A stretch of 64,000 bases of DNA from Gemmatimonadota bacterium (GTDB lineage Bacteria; Latescibacterota; UBA2968; UBA8231): NCBI GenBank assembly GCA_009840005.1, contig VXOR01000068.1, positions 1 through 64,000 on the forward strand, given 5' to 3'. The notes under the pieces were generated by a model that did no database searches, was not told where the DNA came from, and worked only from the letters and a program-made list of their open reading frames with translations. Each line of letters begins with the position of its first letter. Positions within the stretch are counted from its first letter, which is position 1. The translations under genes were made by a program, and so were the position numbers. Positions 33,141-41,170 of the stretch are shown in pieces.

Positions 33141-34127
33141 CTACCGAGCCAGCGGCAGCGCGATTTTTGCGTTGTTTTGTTGCTGCGATTGCAGGCAGGC
33201 GATCATCATCTCCACAACGGTCAGACCATCTCGGCCAGTACACGACAGCTCGCCGTCGCCGTCGAGCGCGCGCACGAGTTCGTGTACGCCCGCGGCGATT
33301 CCATCGACTTCCCAATGACGCGGTTCAACCAACTCCCGCTCTCCGTCTCGCTCGATGTATGCATCGCCTTCCCGCTCGATGAAAATGTTCCCCGTGGTTC
33401 CCGATATGGTGAAGTCGAGTCGGTTGGGGGCTTGCTTTTCTCCGAGATATATCCCGCGCACCCCATTGGCAAAGTGGATGTAGGCGTTGGCGCTTGGCTC
33501 GGTGGCGGGGTCGTGTCCACCGTCGCCGCGATACTCGCTGTAGTCTTTGTACCCGTCCTCTAGCTCGGCAACGAGCCATTCTGGGTTACTGCCAGCGTAC
33601 CACATGATGGCGTCGAGTAGGTGAGTGCCATTGCGGAACAGCATTGATCGCGTGCCGTAGTGTTCGCACAAGACCGCTCTGACGTCGCCAATCTCGCCCT
33701 CGGTTACTAGTTCGTGGCAGCGATGCCAGACGGGCATCCAGTGGCGAGTGTGGTCAACAGATAGCAGGGTGTTGTGGCGTTCCGCAGCCGCGACCATGCG
33801 GTCGGCGTCTTCCACGCTGGTAGCCAGTGGTTTTTCGCAGAAAATCCCCTTGGCACCGGCTTCGGCCGCGGCCACCACTAGATCGGCGTGCCGGTTGTCG
33901 CCGGTGGCCACCGTGACGATGTCGAGCTGGGCCTTTTCCAGCATCTCCCGGTAATCGTCGTACATCTTCAGCTCGGGACTAGTCGCCTTGAACTGCGCGG
34001 CGAATTCGTCGCGTTGCTCTGGCACGAGGTCGCAACCGGCCACGACCTCGGCGTTTTCTAGGCTCGCGGCTCCTTGGGCGTGCCGATTGCCAATGCCCCT
34101 GCAGCCGATGACTCCTACTCTGTACAT
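33141..34127 (-). CDS. Gfo/Idh/MocA-family oxidoreductase (328 aa)
   Basis: ATG at 34127 follows AAGGAGG. The N-terminal Rossmann motif VGVIGCRGIGNRHA binds NAD(P). CEKPLA (EKP at 98-100) is the family's conserved cofactor/catalytic lysine motif. The C-terminal alpha/beta domain contains NGTHLLDAIMWYAG with the usual acid/base histidine. The substrate is unknown; members oxidise or reduce sugars, inositols and sugar acids. The same frame stays open upstream across the next gene but that part is antisense-free noise and has no start signal of its own. Confidence 0.9.
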   Translation of the reverse strand: MYRVGVIGCRGIGNRHAQGAASLENAEVVAGCDLVPEQRDEFAAQFKATSPELKMYDDYREMLEKAQLDIVTVATGDNRHADLVVAAAEAGAKGIFCEKPLATSVEDADRMVAAAERHNTLLSVDHTRHWMPVWHRCHELVTEGEIGDVRAVLCEHYGTRSMLFRNGTHLLDAIMWYAGSNPEWLVAELEDGYKDYSEYRGDGGHDPATEPSANAYIHFANGVRGIYLGEKQAPNRLDFTISGTTGNIFIEREGDAYIERDGERELVEPRHWEVDGIAAGVHELVRALDGDGELSCTGRDGLTVVEMMIACLQSQQQNNAKIALPLAR

Positions 34128-34170
34128 GATGCCTCCTTTGATACGACAGTGAAATAAGTGATTTTGGCAA

Positions 34171-34188
34171 AATTTCCAAACAGCTTCT
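34171..34188. repeat. Solo terminal repeat of the GAAGCTGTCTG family (right-end orientation)
   Basis: AATTTCCAAACAGCTTCT matches the right end of the element at 24646-24809 (AATTTCCAGACAGCTTCT) with one mismatch in 18. It overlaps the TAG stop of the 234-aa gene by two bases. No partner end lies on its inner side. Confidence 0.5.
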
Positions 34189-34891
34189 AGGATCGCACCG
34201 CGTAGAGCCTGTTTACTGCTGCTAGAGAAACCAGTTTTGAATAGTGATATACCTGCTCGTCGCCTACGCGGGTCGGCGCTTCGAGGACGAAGTCGGCAAA
34301 GTGCGGCGCATTGAAGACCACAAAGGCCAAGGATAGGCCATCGACGTGACGGGCATGGCGCTGGCTCAGGTCGGGGAAGGCCACCGGGCCGGTATCGACT
34401 TGGTAGATATCGTTGGCGCGGTTGGTGTTCATGGTTTTTACCGGGCACTCCATAATCGCCTGCAACCCGGTGCCCTCGTTCCGCACTTGGGTTTGCGCGA
34501 CGATTGGCACTGAGTCGTAGGTCGCCTCGCGCACTGCCGCATCGCTGGTCAGTTCCTCCACATCGCTCCCGACAATCAAATGGTACTGTTGCCCGTCCCA
34601 ACACTCCTCGGAGCGGCGGATTTCTCGATAGGTGTCGCGTAGGTTGGCGTGACGCCGATAGATGACTGACCACTCCGGGCCAAAGACGGGTAGGAAGTCG
34701 TAGTTGTCCTCGTGCAGGAGATTGTCTTTGGCAAAGGTGTGCTCGCTCTTGCACGACCCCACCTGCACGTAATCCTCGCTCTGGCCGGAGGCTGCGTCGA
34801 TGATGCGCGTCCGCGACTCGACCCAAAACCGCACTTCGTTTTCCGGCTCGTTGCCGATTAAAAATGATCGTCCGTAGTCTAGTGGTGTCAT
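34187..34891 (-). CDS. Unrecognised cytosolic protein (234 aa)
   Basis: A strong AAGGAGG precedes the ATG at 34891, and codon use matches the neighbours, so this is a real gene. The product has no signal peptide or membrane segment. Visible features are FLIGNEPENEVRFWVESRT, CWDGQQYHLIVGSDVEEL, ECPVKTMNTNRANDIYQVD and a hydrophobic strand LSLAFVVFNAPHFADFVL. The pattern suggests a beta-rich fold, but no family was recognised. It is upstream of and probably co-transcribed with the Gfo/Idh/MocA and Kelch genes. Confidence 0.7.
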   Translation of the reverse strand: MTPLDYGRSFLIGNEPENEVRFWVESRTRIIDAASGQSEDYVQVGSCKSEHTFAKDNLLHEDNYDFLPVFGPEWSVIYRRHANLRDTYREIRRSEECWDGQQYHLIVGSDVEELTSDAAVREATYDSVPIVAQTQVRNEGTGLQAIMECPVKTMNTNRANDIYQVDTGPVAFPDLSQRHARHVDGLSLAFVVFNAPHFADFVLEAPTRVGDEQVYHYSKLVSLAAVNRLYAVRS

Positions 34892-34906
34892 GTAGCGCCT
34901 CCTTTG

Positions 34907-34932
34907 GAAGCTGTCTGAAAGTCCCCGGTGGC
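34907..34932. repeat. Solo terminal repeat of the GAAGCTGTCTG family (left-end orientation)
   Basis: The 26 bases starting GAAGCTGTCTGAAA match the left end of the element at 24647 at 23 positions, including the following GGTGGC. It abuts the Shine-Dalgarno region of the 234-aa gene and has no matching right end before the next gene. Confidence 0.5.
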
Positions 34933-35034
34933 AAAAGTATCCGTAGATGAGCGCAGAAGCTCTACGGTGGAAGGTTGGGACACGGGGAAAATAAAGCTAC
35001 ATTAGAGCGACTTCAAGCAAGAGAAACGATTCCC

Positions 35035-35814
35035 ATGACCTTAAAAATAACCGACGACGTATTCTTAGATCAGGCCGGTCGCCCGCGCCGGATTCGCGGC
35101 GTCACCGTCAACAGCGCCTCGCCCCTGCTCGTCTCGCTGGCGGCGCAGGTCGGTTTTGAAGCGGTGTGGATCGAAAGCGAACACGGTCCGGTCGGCTTTG
35201 AGCGGGCTGAGACTTTGTGCTTGGCCGCGGAGGCCGGCGGCATTTTCCCGCTCATTCGCCTGCCCGACGGCGAGCGCCACCACGTGCTGCGGGCACTCGA
35301 AATCGGGGCGCGGATCATTCTCGTCCCGATGGTAGATGATGCGGCCTACGCGCGTCGCATCGTCGAGGTGGGCAAGTACCCGCCGTTGGGTCGGCGCGGC
35401 TTCAACGTGCGCACGCGCGGCATGGGCTTTGGCATGGAAGACTTGCACGGTGTCCTAGCCCGCGCCAATGCACGTACCCATCTCTTCGTCCAGATCGAGA
35501 CCGTGGAGGCCGTGGCGAATGTCGATGAGATACTCGCCGTGGAGGGCCTCTCTGGAATTTTTATGGGGCCAGGGGATCTAGCGGTCGATATGGGCTGCAC
35601 CGGCCAGATGGGCGACCCTAAGCTGCGCGAGGCCGTGCTCTCGTGCTTGGCCAAGGCGCAGGCCGCCGGTAAGCTGAGCGGCATCTTCACCTTGCCGGGG
35701 CCACTGCTTACGGCCGCGATGGACGCGGGCTGCGACTTGGTAATCTGCGGCGGGGACGTGATGAATTTGGGGACGGCTTGGAGCGAATTGCTGTGCCAGA
35801 TCCCGGCCGAGTAG
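35035..35814 (+). CDS. HpcH/HpaI-type aldolase (259 aa)
   Basis: The class II pyruvate-aldolase barrel is shown by SLAAQVGFEAVWIESEHGP (metal-site region), LIRLPDGERHHVLRALEIGA, GMGFG, FVQIETVEAV (metal-binding Glu) and GPGDLAVDMG. Members cleave 2-keto-3-deoxy sugar acids or 4-hydroxy-2-oxoacids to pyruvate plus an aldehyde. ATG at 35035 gives the usual family length. A TTG 20 codons earlier would add an unrelated tail. The stop TAG is part of the 28-base palindrome at 35811. Confidence 0.85.
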   Translation: MTLKITDDVFLDQAGRPRRIRGVTVNSASPLLVSLAAQVGFEAVWIESEHGPVGFERAETLCLAAEAGGIFPLIRLPDGERHHVLRALEIGARIILVPMVDDAAYARRIVEVGKYPPLGRRGFNVRTRGMGFGMEDLHGVLARANARTHLFVQIETVEAVANVDEILAVEGLSGIFMGPGDLAVDMGCTGQMGDPKLREAVLSCLAKAQAAGKLSGIFTLPGPLLTAAMDAGCDLVICGGDVMNLGTAWSELLCQIPAE

Positions 35815-35838
35815 GGGCGACCGGCCGGTCGCCCCTAC
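35811..35838. repeat. Perfect 28-base palindrome bordered by GTAGGGGC
   Basis: The left arm GTAGGGGCGACCGG (35811-35824) and right arm CCGGTCGCCCCTAC (35825-35838) are perfect complements. The TAG at 35812 is the aldolase stop codon. It can form a very stable hairpin and may end transcription from both sides, since a minus-strand gene ends at 35880. It belongs with the elements at 10503 and 52269. Confidence 0.8.
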
Positions 35839-35879
35839 AATTCGGATTTCGGGTGTGCGCGGGTGAGGATGCGTCGCGG

Positions 35880-36611
35880 TCAATCGGAGCGCACCGGCAC
35901 TCCCTCTAGCAATCCGCTCTGGTGCATATCGACCCACTCGTCCATAAAGGTCTTGTTCCACTGCGCGGTCAGCGGGTGGTCCATCATGTCGCGGTACACC
36001 GTCCACATGGTGACGAGTTCGTCGGCCCCGTCGCGGAAGGCGGCGTGAGCGGTTTCCACCGAGCGGATGAGAGCGGCCATAATGAAGGGACGCTGTCCCC
36101 AGCCGCTGAACATCTGGGAGCATTCGCGGATCAGCTTGGTCGGGTCGCCGCCCACTTCCTTGACCGGCTCGCAAAAAGGCAGGATGTGGTTCACCCCGGC
36201 TTGAGCGACGGCTACAGCTTGCGTCAGCGAGAACACCGTGGTGCAAAAGGTCTCGACGCCTTGATCCTTGAGGATGCTAAATGCCTTGAGGCCGTTGACG
36301 TTGCAGGGGATCTTGAGGATGATCTGCTCCGACATGTTGGTAAAAACCTGCCCGACCTCTAACAGCTCTTCAACGCAATGGCCGTCGATTTCCATCACCA
36401 CGGGCTTGTCGGTGAGCTTGAGATATTGCTCTATCAGGCTGATGACCGAGCCGTACTGTTTGGCGTATTGGTTGAGCACTACCGTGTTGGTGACGATTCC
36501 GGCGATTCCGAGGGGCATCCACTCCTTGAGTTCGTCGGGCGAGCCGGCCAGCCAGATGGTGGGGCCGCGGCCTTGGGCGCGGGCGGTGGGAACGGGTCCA
36601 CTTGCTGCCAT
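35880..36611 (-). CDS. Transaldolase / fructose-6-phosphate aldolase-like protein (243 aa)
   Basis: ATG at 36611 has AGGAG seven bases upstream; the frame is open further back but without signals and across the neighbour's promoter region. TNTVV (near 41-45), VVMEIDG, IILKIPCNVNGLKA (K100 is the predicted Schiff-base lysine) and GVETFCTTVFSLTQAVAVAQAG match the TalC/FSA subfamily of small transaldolases. The product would cleave or form C-C bonds between a ketose phosphate or dihydroxyacetone and an aldehyde. It is divergent from the aldolase at 36707. Confidence 0.8.
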   Translation of the reverse strand: MAASGPVPTARAQGRGPTIWLAGSPDELKEWMPLGIAGIVTNTVVLNQYAKQYGSVISLIEQYLKLTDKPVVMEIDGHCVEELLEVGQVFTNMSEQIILKIPCNVNGLKAFSILKDQGVETFCTTVFSLTQAVAVAQAGVNHILPFCEPVKEVGGDPTKLIRECSQMFSGWGQRPFIMAALIRSVETAHAAFRDGADELVTMWTVYRDMMDHPLTAQWNKTFMDEWVDMHQSGLLEGVPVRSD

Positions 36612-36706
36612 AATAGATCTCCTGTGGTTTTTAATGGGCGTTGACAGGTGGGCGAATATAGAAAAATCGTGCGGCGAAAGCGAGTAGGTAGAAGGGAGGA
36701 GAATCC

Positions 36707-37870
36707 GTGAAAACCAATCAGACCAAGGCTGCCCTGCTCGGGGGGGCAACGGTGGAGATCGTCGAAATCAACCGGATCTTCGACCCGGTCGTAGTCGAGC
36801 TGGCAGCGCAAGCGGGCTTTGGCTGCGTCTGGATCGACATGGAGCATTCCCATCTCGGGCTAGACGGGCTGTCGCAGCTAATTTTGGCGGCGCGAGCCAC
36901 AGGGGTCGATACAGTGGTCCGCATCCCCAAAGGGCCGTACAATCAAGTGATTAAGCCGCTGGAGTTAGGAGCTGGGGGATTGGTTTGGCCCCATTGCAAG
37001 AGCGCGGACGAAGCGCGGGCCTTCGTGCAGATGGCCAAGTTCCGGCCGCTGGGCTTGCGCGGCTTGGGCTGTGGCCGGGATTCGGACTACGGTACGCTGG
37101 ACTTCGTCGAGTACATGGGAAGGGCCGATGCCGAGACTATACTGGGCGTGATGATCGAAGACGCCGAGGGCGTGGAGGAAGTAGAAGCGATTGCCGCAAT
37201 CGAAGGGATCGACCTGCTCTTCGTGGGGCCGAGCGACTTGGCGCACAGCTACGGCGTCGAACGCGAGGGAGTCCCCCACATAGACCACGAGCGCGTGCTG
37301 GCGGCCTTTGACCGCGTGGGGGCAGCTTGCGCGGCCAACGGCAAGGCTATGGGCACGGCCGTTGGCCCGGGCGAGTCCATGCGCCGCGTGGTCGCCAAAG
37401 GCGTGCGCTGGCTCAACTGCTGCCACGACATGTCAGCCCTCACCAGCGGCTTGCGCAGTGCGCGGCAAGCAACCCTTGGTGCGAAGCAACGCACGATCAC
37501 CCAGCAATTGTTGGCATTGTATAACCGGGGAGAGTTGGACCTCGGCGACGTATCCGGCACGGCAAAGCAGCACGATTTTAGCCGGAGCATGGTCAACCAC
37601 TTGGCAAGCTTTGTCCAGCACAAGGCAAAATGCGTCGAAGCCTTGCCCGAGGTCGCTCCGTTAGTCGAGCGCATGGAGCAGGCTCTCGTGGATGGACGGC
37701 GGGGATTGGCATTGACCGATGCCTATTACGTCTGCTTGGCGGTGCAAAATCTGCCCAAAGAGCGTTGGCTAGAAGCGCTGCAAGCGACGTTTGACCGTTG
37801 GGAACACGCCGACCAAGGTTCTTTTAAGACGTTCTTTGACGAGGTTAAAGAGCGTCTGCAGGCCGAGTAG
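36707..37870 (+). CDS. HpcH/HpaI-type aldolase with extra C-terminal domain (387 aa)
   Basis: GTG at 36707 follows GGGAGGAGA. Residues 1-255 form the pyruvate-aldolase barrel: FGCVWIDMEHSHLGLDGL, VVRIPKGPYNQ, MIEDAEGVEEVEAI and VGPSDLAHSYG. Residues ~265-387 are an extra, mainly helical segment (KQRTITQQLLALYNRGEL, FSRSMVNHLASFVQHKAK, FDRWEHADQGSFKTFFDEV) not found in ordinary ~255-aa members. It could be a regulatory or oligomerisation domain. The substrate is probably a 2-keto-3-deoxy acid. Confidence 0.85.
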   Translation: MKTNQTKAALLGGATVEIVEINRIFDPVVVELAAQAGFGCVWIDMEHSHLGLDGLSQLILAARATGVDTVVRIPKGPYNQVIKPLELGAGGLVWPHCKSADEARAFVQMAKFRPLGLRGLGCGRDSDYGTLDFVEYMGRADAETILGVMIEDAEGVEEVEAIAAIEGIDLLFVGPSDLAHSYGVEREGVPHIDHERVLAAFDRVGAACAANGKAMGTAVGPGESMRRVVAKGVRWLNCCHDMSALTSGLRSARQATLGAKQRTITQQLLALYNRGELDLGDVSGTAKQHDFSRSMVNHLASFVQHKAKCVEALPEVAPLVERMEQALVDGRRGLALTDAYYVCLAVQNLPKERWLEALQATFDRWEHADQGSFKTFFDEVKERLQAE

Positions 37871-37877
37871 TGGCGCG

Positions 37878-37958
37878 TCAGATCGCGACCCCACCGCAAA
37901 TGGAAATGCACTGGCCGGTCGCGTAATCCGAGAGATAGGTCGCCAAAATCCCACTTGG
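37878..37958 (-). pseudogene. Remnant: C-terminal end of a short-chain dehydrogenase
   Basis: Reading the minus strand to the TGA at 37880-37878 gives ILATYLSDYATGQCISICGG followed by VAI. This is the typical C-terminal end of SDR-family enzymes (LASDxAxxxTGQxxxVDGG). Nothing upstream in the frame belongs to an SDR, because the stop region of the next gene begins a few bases away. It is a gene scar of 27 codons. Confidence 0.55.
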
Positions 37959-37965
37959 CCTCCTG

Positions 37966-39198
37966 TTAGCCGATGCCCAATGCCGCGTCGATTTCGGCTT
38001 GGTATTCATAGACGGCCCCGCTTTCCACCTCGCTGAGCTGTACCGTCCGACCTAGCCGGCTCGATTCAAAAATCGCGTACACCGCGGCCACATCTTTTAG
38101 ACCCTCCGTTCCATTCACTTCGATTTTCCGCCCGTTGAGAATGGCCTCGGCCAGTTCAAAATATTCTAGCGCCAACAGTTTCCAGTCGATGTCTTGGTCG
38201 GCGACTCGCTCGGGGAAAAAGTGTTCGGCCAGTGGCTCTAGAGCGAATGCTTCTGCGTCAGCTACGAGCGCGGCGTGGTTGAGCGTTGTGCCGTCGGCTC
38301 GTTGCAAGCACGCCTTGGCGCCGCGCGTGCCAAACCCCTGCATCACGCCCTCAGACCCGAAGATGATCTCGCCGCCGCAAGAGCCGTATCCCCCTAGGCC
38401 CACCACCCAGTTGACCGCAAGGCCGCTTTCCATCCGAAACATTGCCATAGAGGTGTCTTCGGCCGTGGCTTCGACTTGCTGCTCCATCTCGGCGAAGCGG
38501 GTTTGGTAAAACTCATAGGGCGAGTTGACGGCCTCGGACTTGTGGCGCACGGGCGAGGCTAACTCGACGGCCCCGTAGGCTTCCTTGATGTCCCCGAGTT
38601 GATAGCGAATCATGTCGGTGAAATGGACGCCCAGATCCAAAAGCAGTCCGCCCCGATCCTTCATGTGCCGCCAAGGTGTGATGAACACCTCGCGATGCGG
38701 GGCTAGCGAGTGGAAGATCGCCATGTAGGGGCGGCCAATGGCCCCTTGCTTTAGCAGGTGATGCACCAGCCGCGCCGAGGGGTCGCGGCGAAAATTTTCC
38801 GCCACCGACAGGATGCGCTGGTTGCGCTTGGCGGCTTCGATCATCTGCTGGCAGCCCTTGACGGTAATGGCCATGGGTTTTTCCACCATTACGTGTAGCC
38901 CCAGATCGAGTGCTTGGCAGACCACGGCGTGATGCACCGACGGGTCCACCACGACATCTACGGCCATTAGGTCGGGGACTTCGCGGTGCATGGTTTCGAG
39001 ATCGGTGAACACCGCGGGCCGCTGGCCCACGAGCTTTTCGGCTTCTGTGGCCGCCAACTCGGCGTTGTCGCGCCGGATGTCGCATACGGCGACTAGCTCT
39101 ACATTGTCAAACGGGGTTTTGGCGAGGGTCCCCAAGCCGTATAGGTGTCGCGTTCCCATGCCTCCGCAGCCGACCAATGCCAGTTTTATTTTGTCCAA
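37966..39198 (-). CDS. Gfo/Idh/MocA-family oxidoreductase (410 aa)
   Basis: The best start is TTG at 39198, with AAGGAGG five bases before it, directly ahead of the Rossmann motif KLALVGCGGMGTRH. EKP is at 106-108 (VMVEKPMA), and the second domain has GGLLLDLGVHFTDMIRYQLG with the active-site histidine. It is longer than the other two family members here because of an insert around residues 240-280 and a longer C-terminal tail. The substrate is unknown. It is downstream of and on the same strand as the DUF6785-like gene. Confidence 0.85.
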   Translation of the reverse strand: MDKIKLALVGCGGMGTRHLYGLGTLAKTPFDNVELVAVCDIRRDNAELAATEAEKLVGQRPAVFTDLETMHREVPDLMAVDVVVDPSVHHAVVCQALDLGLHVMVEKPMAITVKGCQQMIEAAKRNQRILSVAENFRRDPSARLVHHLLKQGAIGRPYMAIFHSLAPHREVFITPWRHMKDRGGLLLDLGVHFTDMIRYQLGDIKEAYGAVELASPVRHKSEAVNSPYEFYQTRFAEMEQQVEATAEDTSMAMFRMESGLAVNWVVGLGGYGSCGGEIIFGSEGVMQGFGTRGAKACLQRADGTTLNHAALVADAEAFALEPLAEHFFPERVADQDIDWKLLALEYFELAEAILNGRKIEVNGTEGLKDVAAVYAIFESSRLGRTVQLSEVESGAVYEYQAEIDAALGIG

Positions 39199-39274
39199 AG
39201 CCGCCTCCTTTTTAAAGTGGACGAACAAATAAATGTTGCGGCCAGCGGCGAGCAACCCGATTGCCCATCGCTTC

Positions 39275-41170
39275 TCAGAGGAACAGACCGTTGCCAACCA
39301 TGCCCGTGAATGAGTCGATGATCCAGAAGATCCCGAAGATCGCAAAGTGTCCAAGGATCATCCCCAAGAAAAACGGCCGCACTTGGCGATAGAGATGGAC
39401 GCCGCCGTAGTACAGGATCGGTCCCTTGATAAGCCAGGCCAAAAAGGCGTTGAAAGCCATCCAGTGAAAGGTCGAGCTGATGGGGAAGCCAATCGGATGT
39501 AAGGGCCACCAGACCCAATAGCGGCGCGCCAGCATCAACAGGCCCATCACCCCGCCGCCAATGCCGGTGTGGAACCATCCCAACCAGTTGGGCGGCGAAG
39601 GGCTGCTCATTTGCGTGGCCGTGTAGTCGTACACGTAGTTGGGCAGCCAAATAAAATGGGGTGGACGCAAGTTGATTGCCCCATACGTGTAGGCGAGGTG
39701 CATCAGCATCCATAGCGCGCCGCCAAGGCCCACCAACAGAGCCAGCAGCATGCCCCAGAACAGGTAGCGGCGGCCGCCTTCGATTTGCCCGCTCAGCTTC
39801 AGGCTGTTGGCCACGTGGGGCATGGCGAAATTGAGCAGATCATTGGCAAAAACTCGCGTGAAGGCCAGCCCGACTAGGCCGACTCCGAAGAAAGAGGTGC
39901 CAATGGCCGAGACGGCCGCGTCTGGAGCCACCAGTGGGGCGTAAATGACTGCCACGCCGCCCTCGGCTACTACTCGCGTGAGGGCTACGTACACCACGAA
40001 CATGAAAAACAAGAGGGTAGCAATGCCCACCAGCGGGATGCCGAGGACCCACAGCCAGCCGGCTAGGACGCCCACGCTGCCGATGAGGCCCAAGACCGCA
40101 CTCCGATACGAGAGGATCTCGTCGCTGTCGTCGCTGTCCGGGGCACCGCTCAGAGCCTTGCGGAAGACATTGCCGATGTGTTCGCGCCCGACCCACAAGC
40201 CACCCAATACGAGGACGATCATCGCGCCCATGCCTTGGTGGACCAAGCTGGGCAGGCCGTAGCTCCACACGCTGATGGCTGGTTCCTGTTCGATGCCCCA
40301 GCCGATGGCGCGGTAGATGGTCTCTTGCAGATTGTTGAGCAAGGTGAACAGCCACAGGCCAAAGGTTACTTCGCGCTGGATCAAAAAGAAGAAGCCCAAG
40401 GTGGCGAAGCTCAGACGAGAGCTGAAGAGCGGAAAGGGGATGGTCAGGTCAATCGTCGGCAGGAATGGGAAGTAAGCGTGCAGGCCGATGATCGTTCCGG
40501 TGAGTACGGGTACGGAAAAGCCGATCCACATGATCCCGTTGCGAAAGAAGGGCTTGATGAGTGAGCCGCGCTCGTCGTCTTGCACCATAGCGAGGGGGAG
40601 TTGCATCACGGGATAGACGAGCCGCTCGTTTTCGACCCAGTGCCGGCGCACGACGACCATCAGGCACAAGGTGGCCACGTGCAGCGCGACGATCAGCGGC
40701 AACCAGCTCAACAGCGGCGTCAGCCACACCTCCCAAGGGATCGCGCTTGCCTGCCCTTCGTTGCCCTCAAAGAAAGCGCGAATAGCCTCTAGGTCGTGGG
40801 GCACCAGCCAAGTGGGGATATAGGGCAGGATTAGTTCGCCCCAATTGTTCTCGGGGCTGGCGTAGTAAAACGGACTCGACACCAGCGGCACCCAGTAACT
40901 GATCAGCCCGGGGACCGAGTTGGCCAAGCTGGTCATAATGAAAATGACGACCAACTCGCCCCGCTGGAGGATCCAAGACCGGCGGATGGAGCCGATGCCG
41001 GCGTTGACGACTAAAAGGAGTAGGAAGAGGAGGAGATGGGCGATTTGGCTGGTGAAGTACGCCCCGGCATTCGAGCCTTGCACGTAGAGGCTGAGGAAGG
41101 GAACCGCCGCGCCGACTCCAAAGGCCAGCAGCAAGCCGATGCCGAGGGAACGGAGGGTCACTTGGCCCAC
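39275..41170 (-). CDS. Multi-spanning membrane protein, DUF6785/DUF6784-like (631 aa)
   Basis: About twelve to fourteen hydrophobic segments alternate with conserved loops (SYWVPLVSSPFYYASPENNW, LVYPVMQLPLAMVQ, ALTRVVAEGGVAVIYAPL, WMLMHLAYTYGA, WWPLHPIGFPISST). The pattern is that of the DUF6785 family, which is distantly related to oligopeptide (OPT) transporters; transport of a peptide or other small solute is inferred. Two start choices exist: GTG at 41170, or GTG at 41161, whose GTGA overlaps the upstream gene's stop. No RBS is clear, so translational coupling is likely. Confidence 0.75.
   Translation of the reverse strand: MGQVTLRSLGIGLLLAFGVGAAVPFLSLYVQGSNAGAYFTSQIAHLLLFLLLLVVNAGIGSIRRSWILQRGELVVIFIMTSLANSVPGLISYWVPLVSSPFYYASPENNWGELILPYIPTWLVPHDLEAIRAFFEGNEGQASAIPWEVWLTPLLSWLPLIVALHVATLCLMVVVRRHWVENERLVYPVMQLPLAMVQDDERGSLIKPFFRNGIMWIGFSVPVLTGTIIGLHAYFPFLPTIDLTIPFPLFSSRLSFATLGFFFLIQREVTFGLWLFTLLNNLQETIYRAIGWGIEQEPAISVWSYGLPSLVHQGMGAMIVLVLGGLWVGREHIGNVFRKALSGAPDSDDSDEILSYRSAVLGLIGSVGVLAGWLWVLGIPLVGIATLLFFMFVVYVALTRVVAEGGVAVIYAPLVAPDAAVSAIGTSFFGVGLVGLAFTRVFANDLLNFAMPHVANSLKLSGQIEGGRRYLFWGMLLALLVGLGGALWMLMHLAYTYGAINLRPPHFIWLPNYVYDYTATQMSSPSPPNWLGWFHTGIGGGVMGLLMLARRYWVWWPLHPIGFPISSTFHWMAFNAFLAWLIKGPILYYGGVHLYRQVRPFFLGMILGHFAIFGIFWIIDSFTGMVGNGLFL

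Noticed and set aside
34128..34934. N-terminal extension of the Gfo/Idh/MocA frame across the 234-aa gene
   Set aside because: AAGGAGG and the Rossmann motif place the true start at 34127. The extension is the other frame of the neighbouring gene.
35839..35879. Small RNA gene after the 28-base palindrome
   Set aside because: Only the hairpin itself is visible, and a stop/terminator or repeat role explains it.
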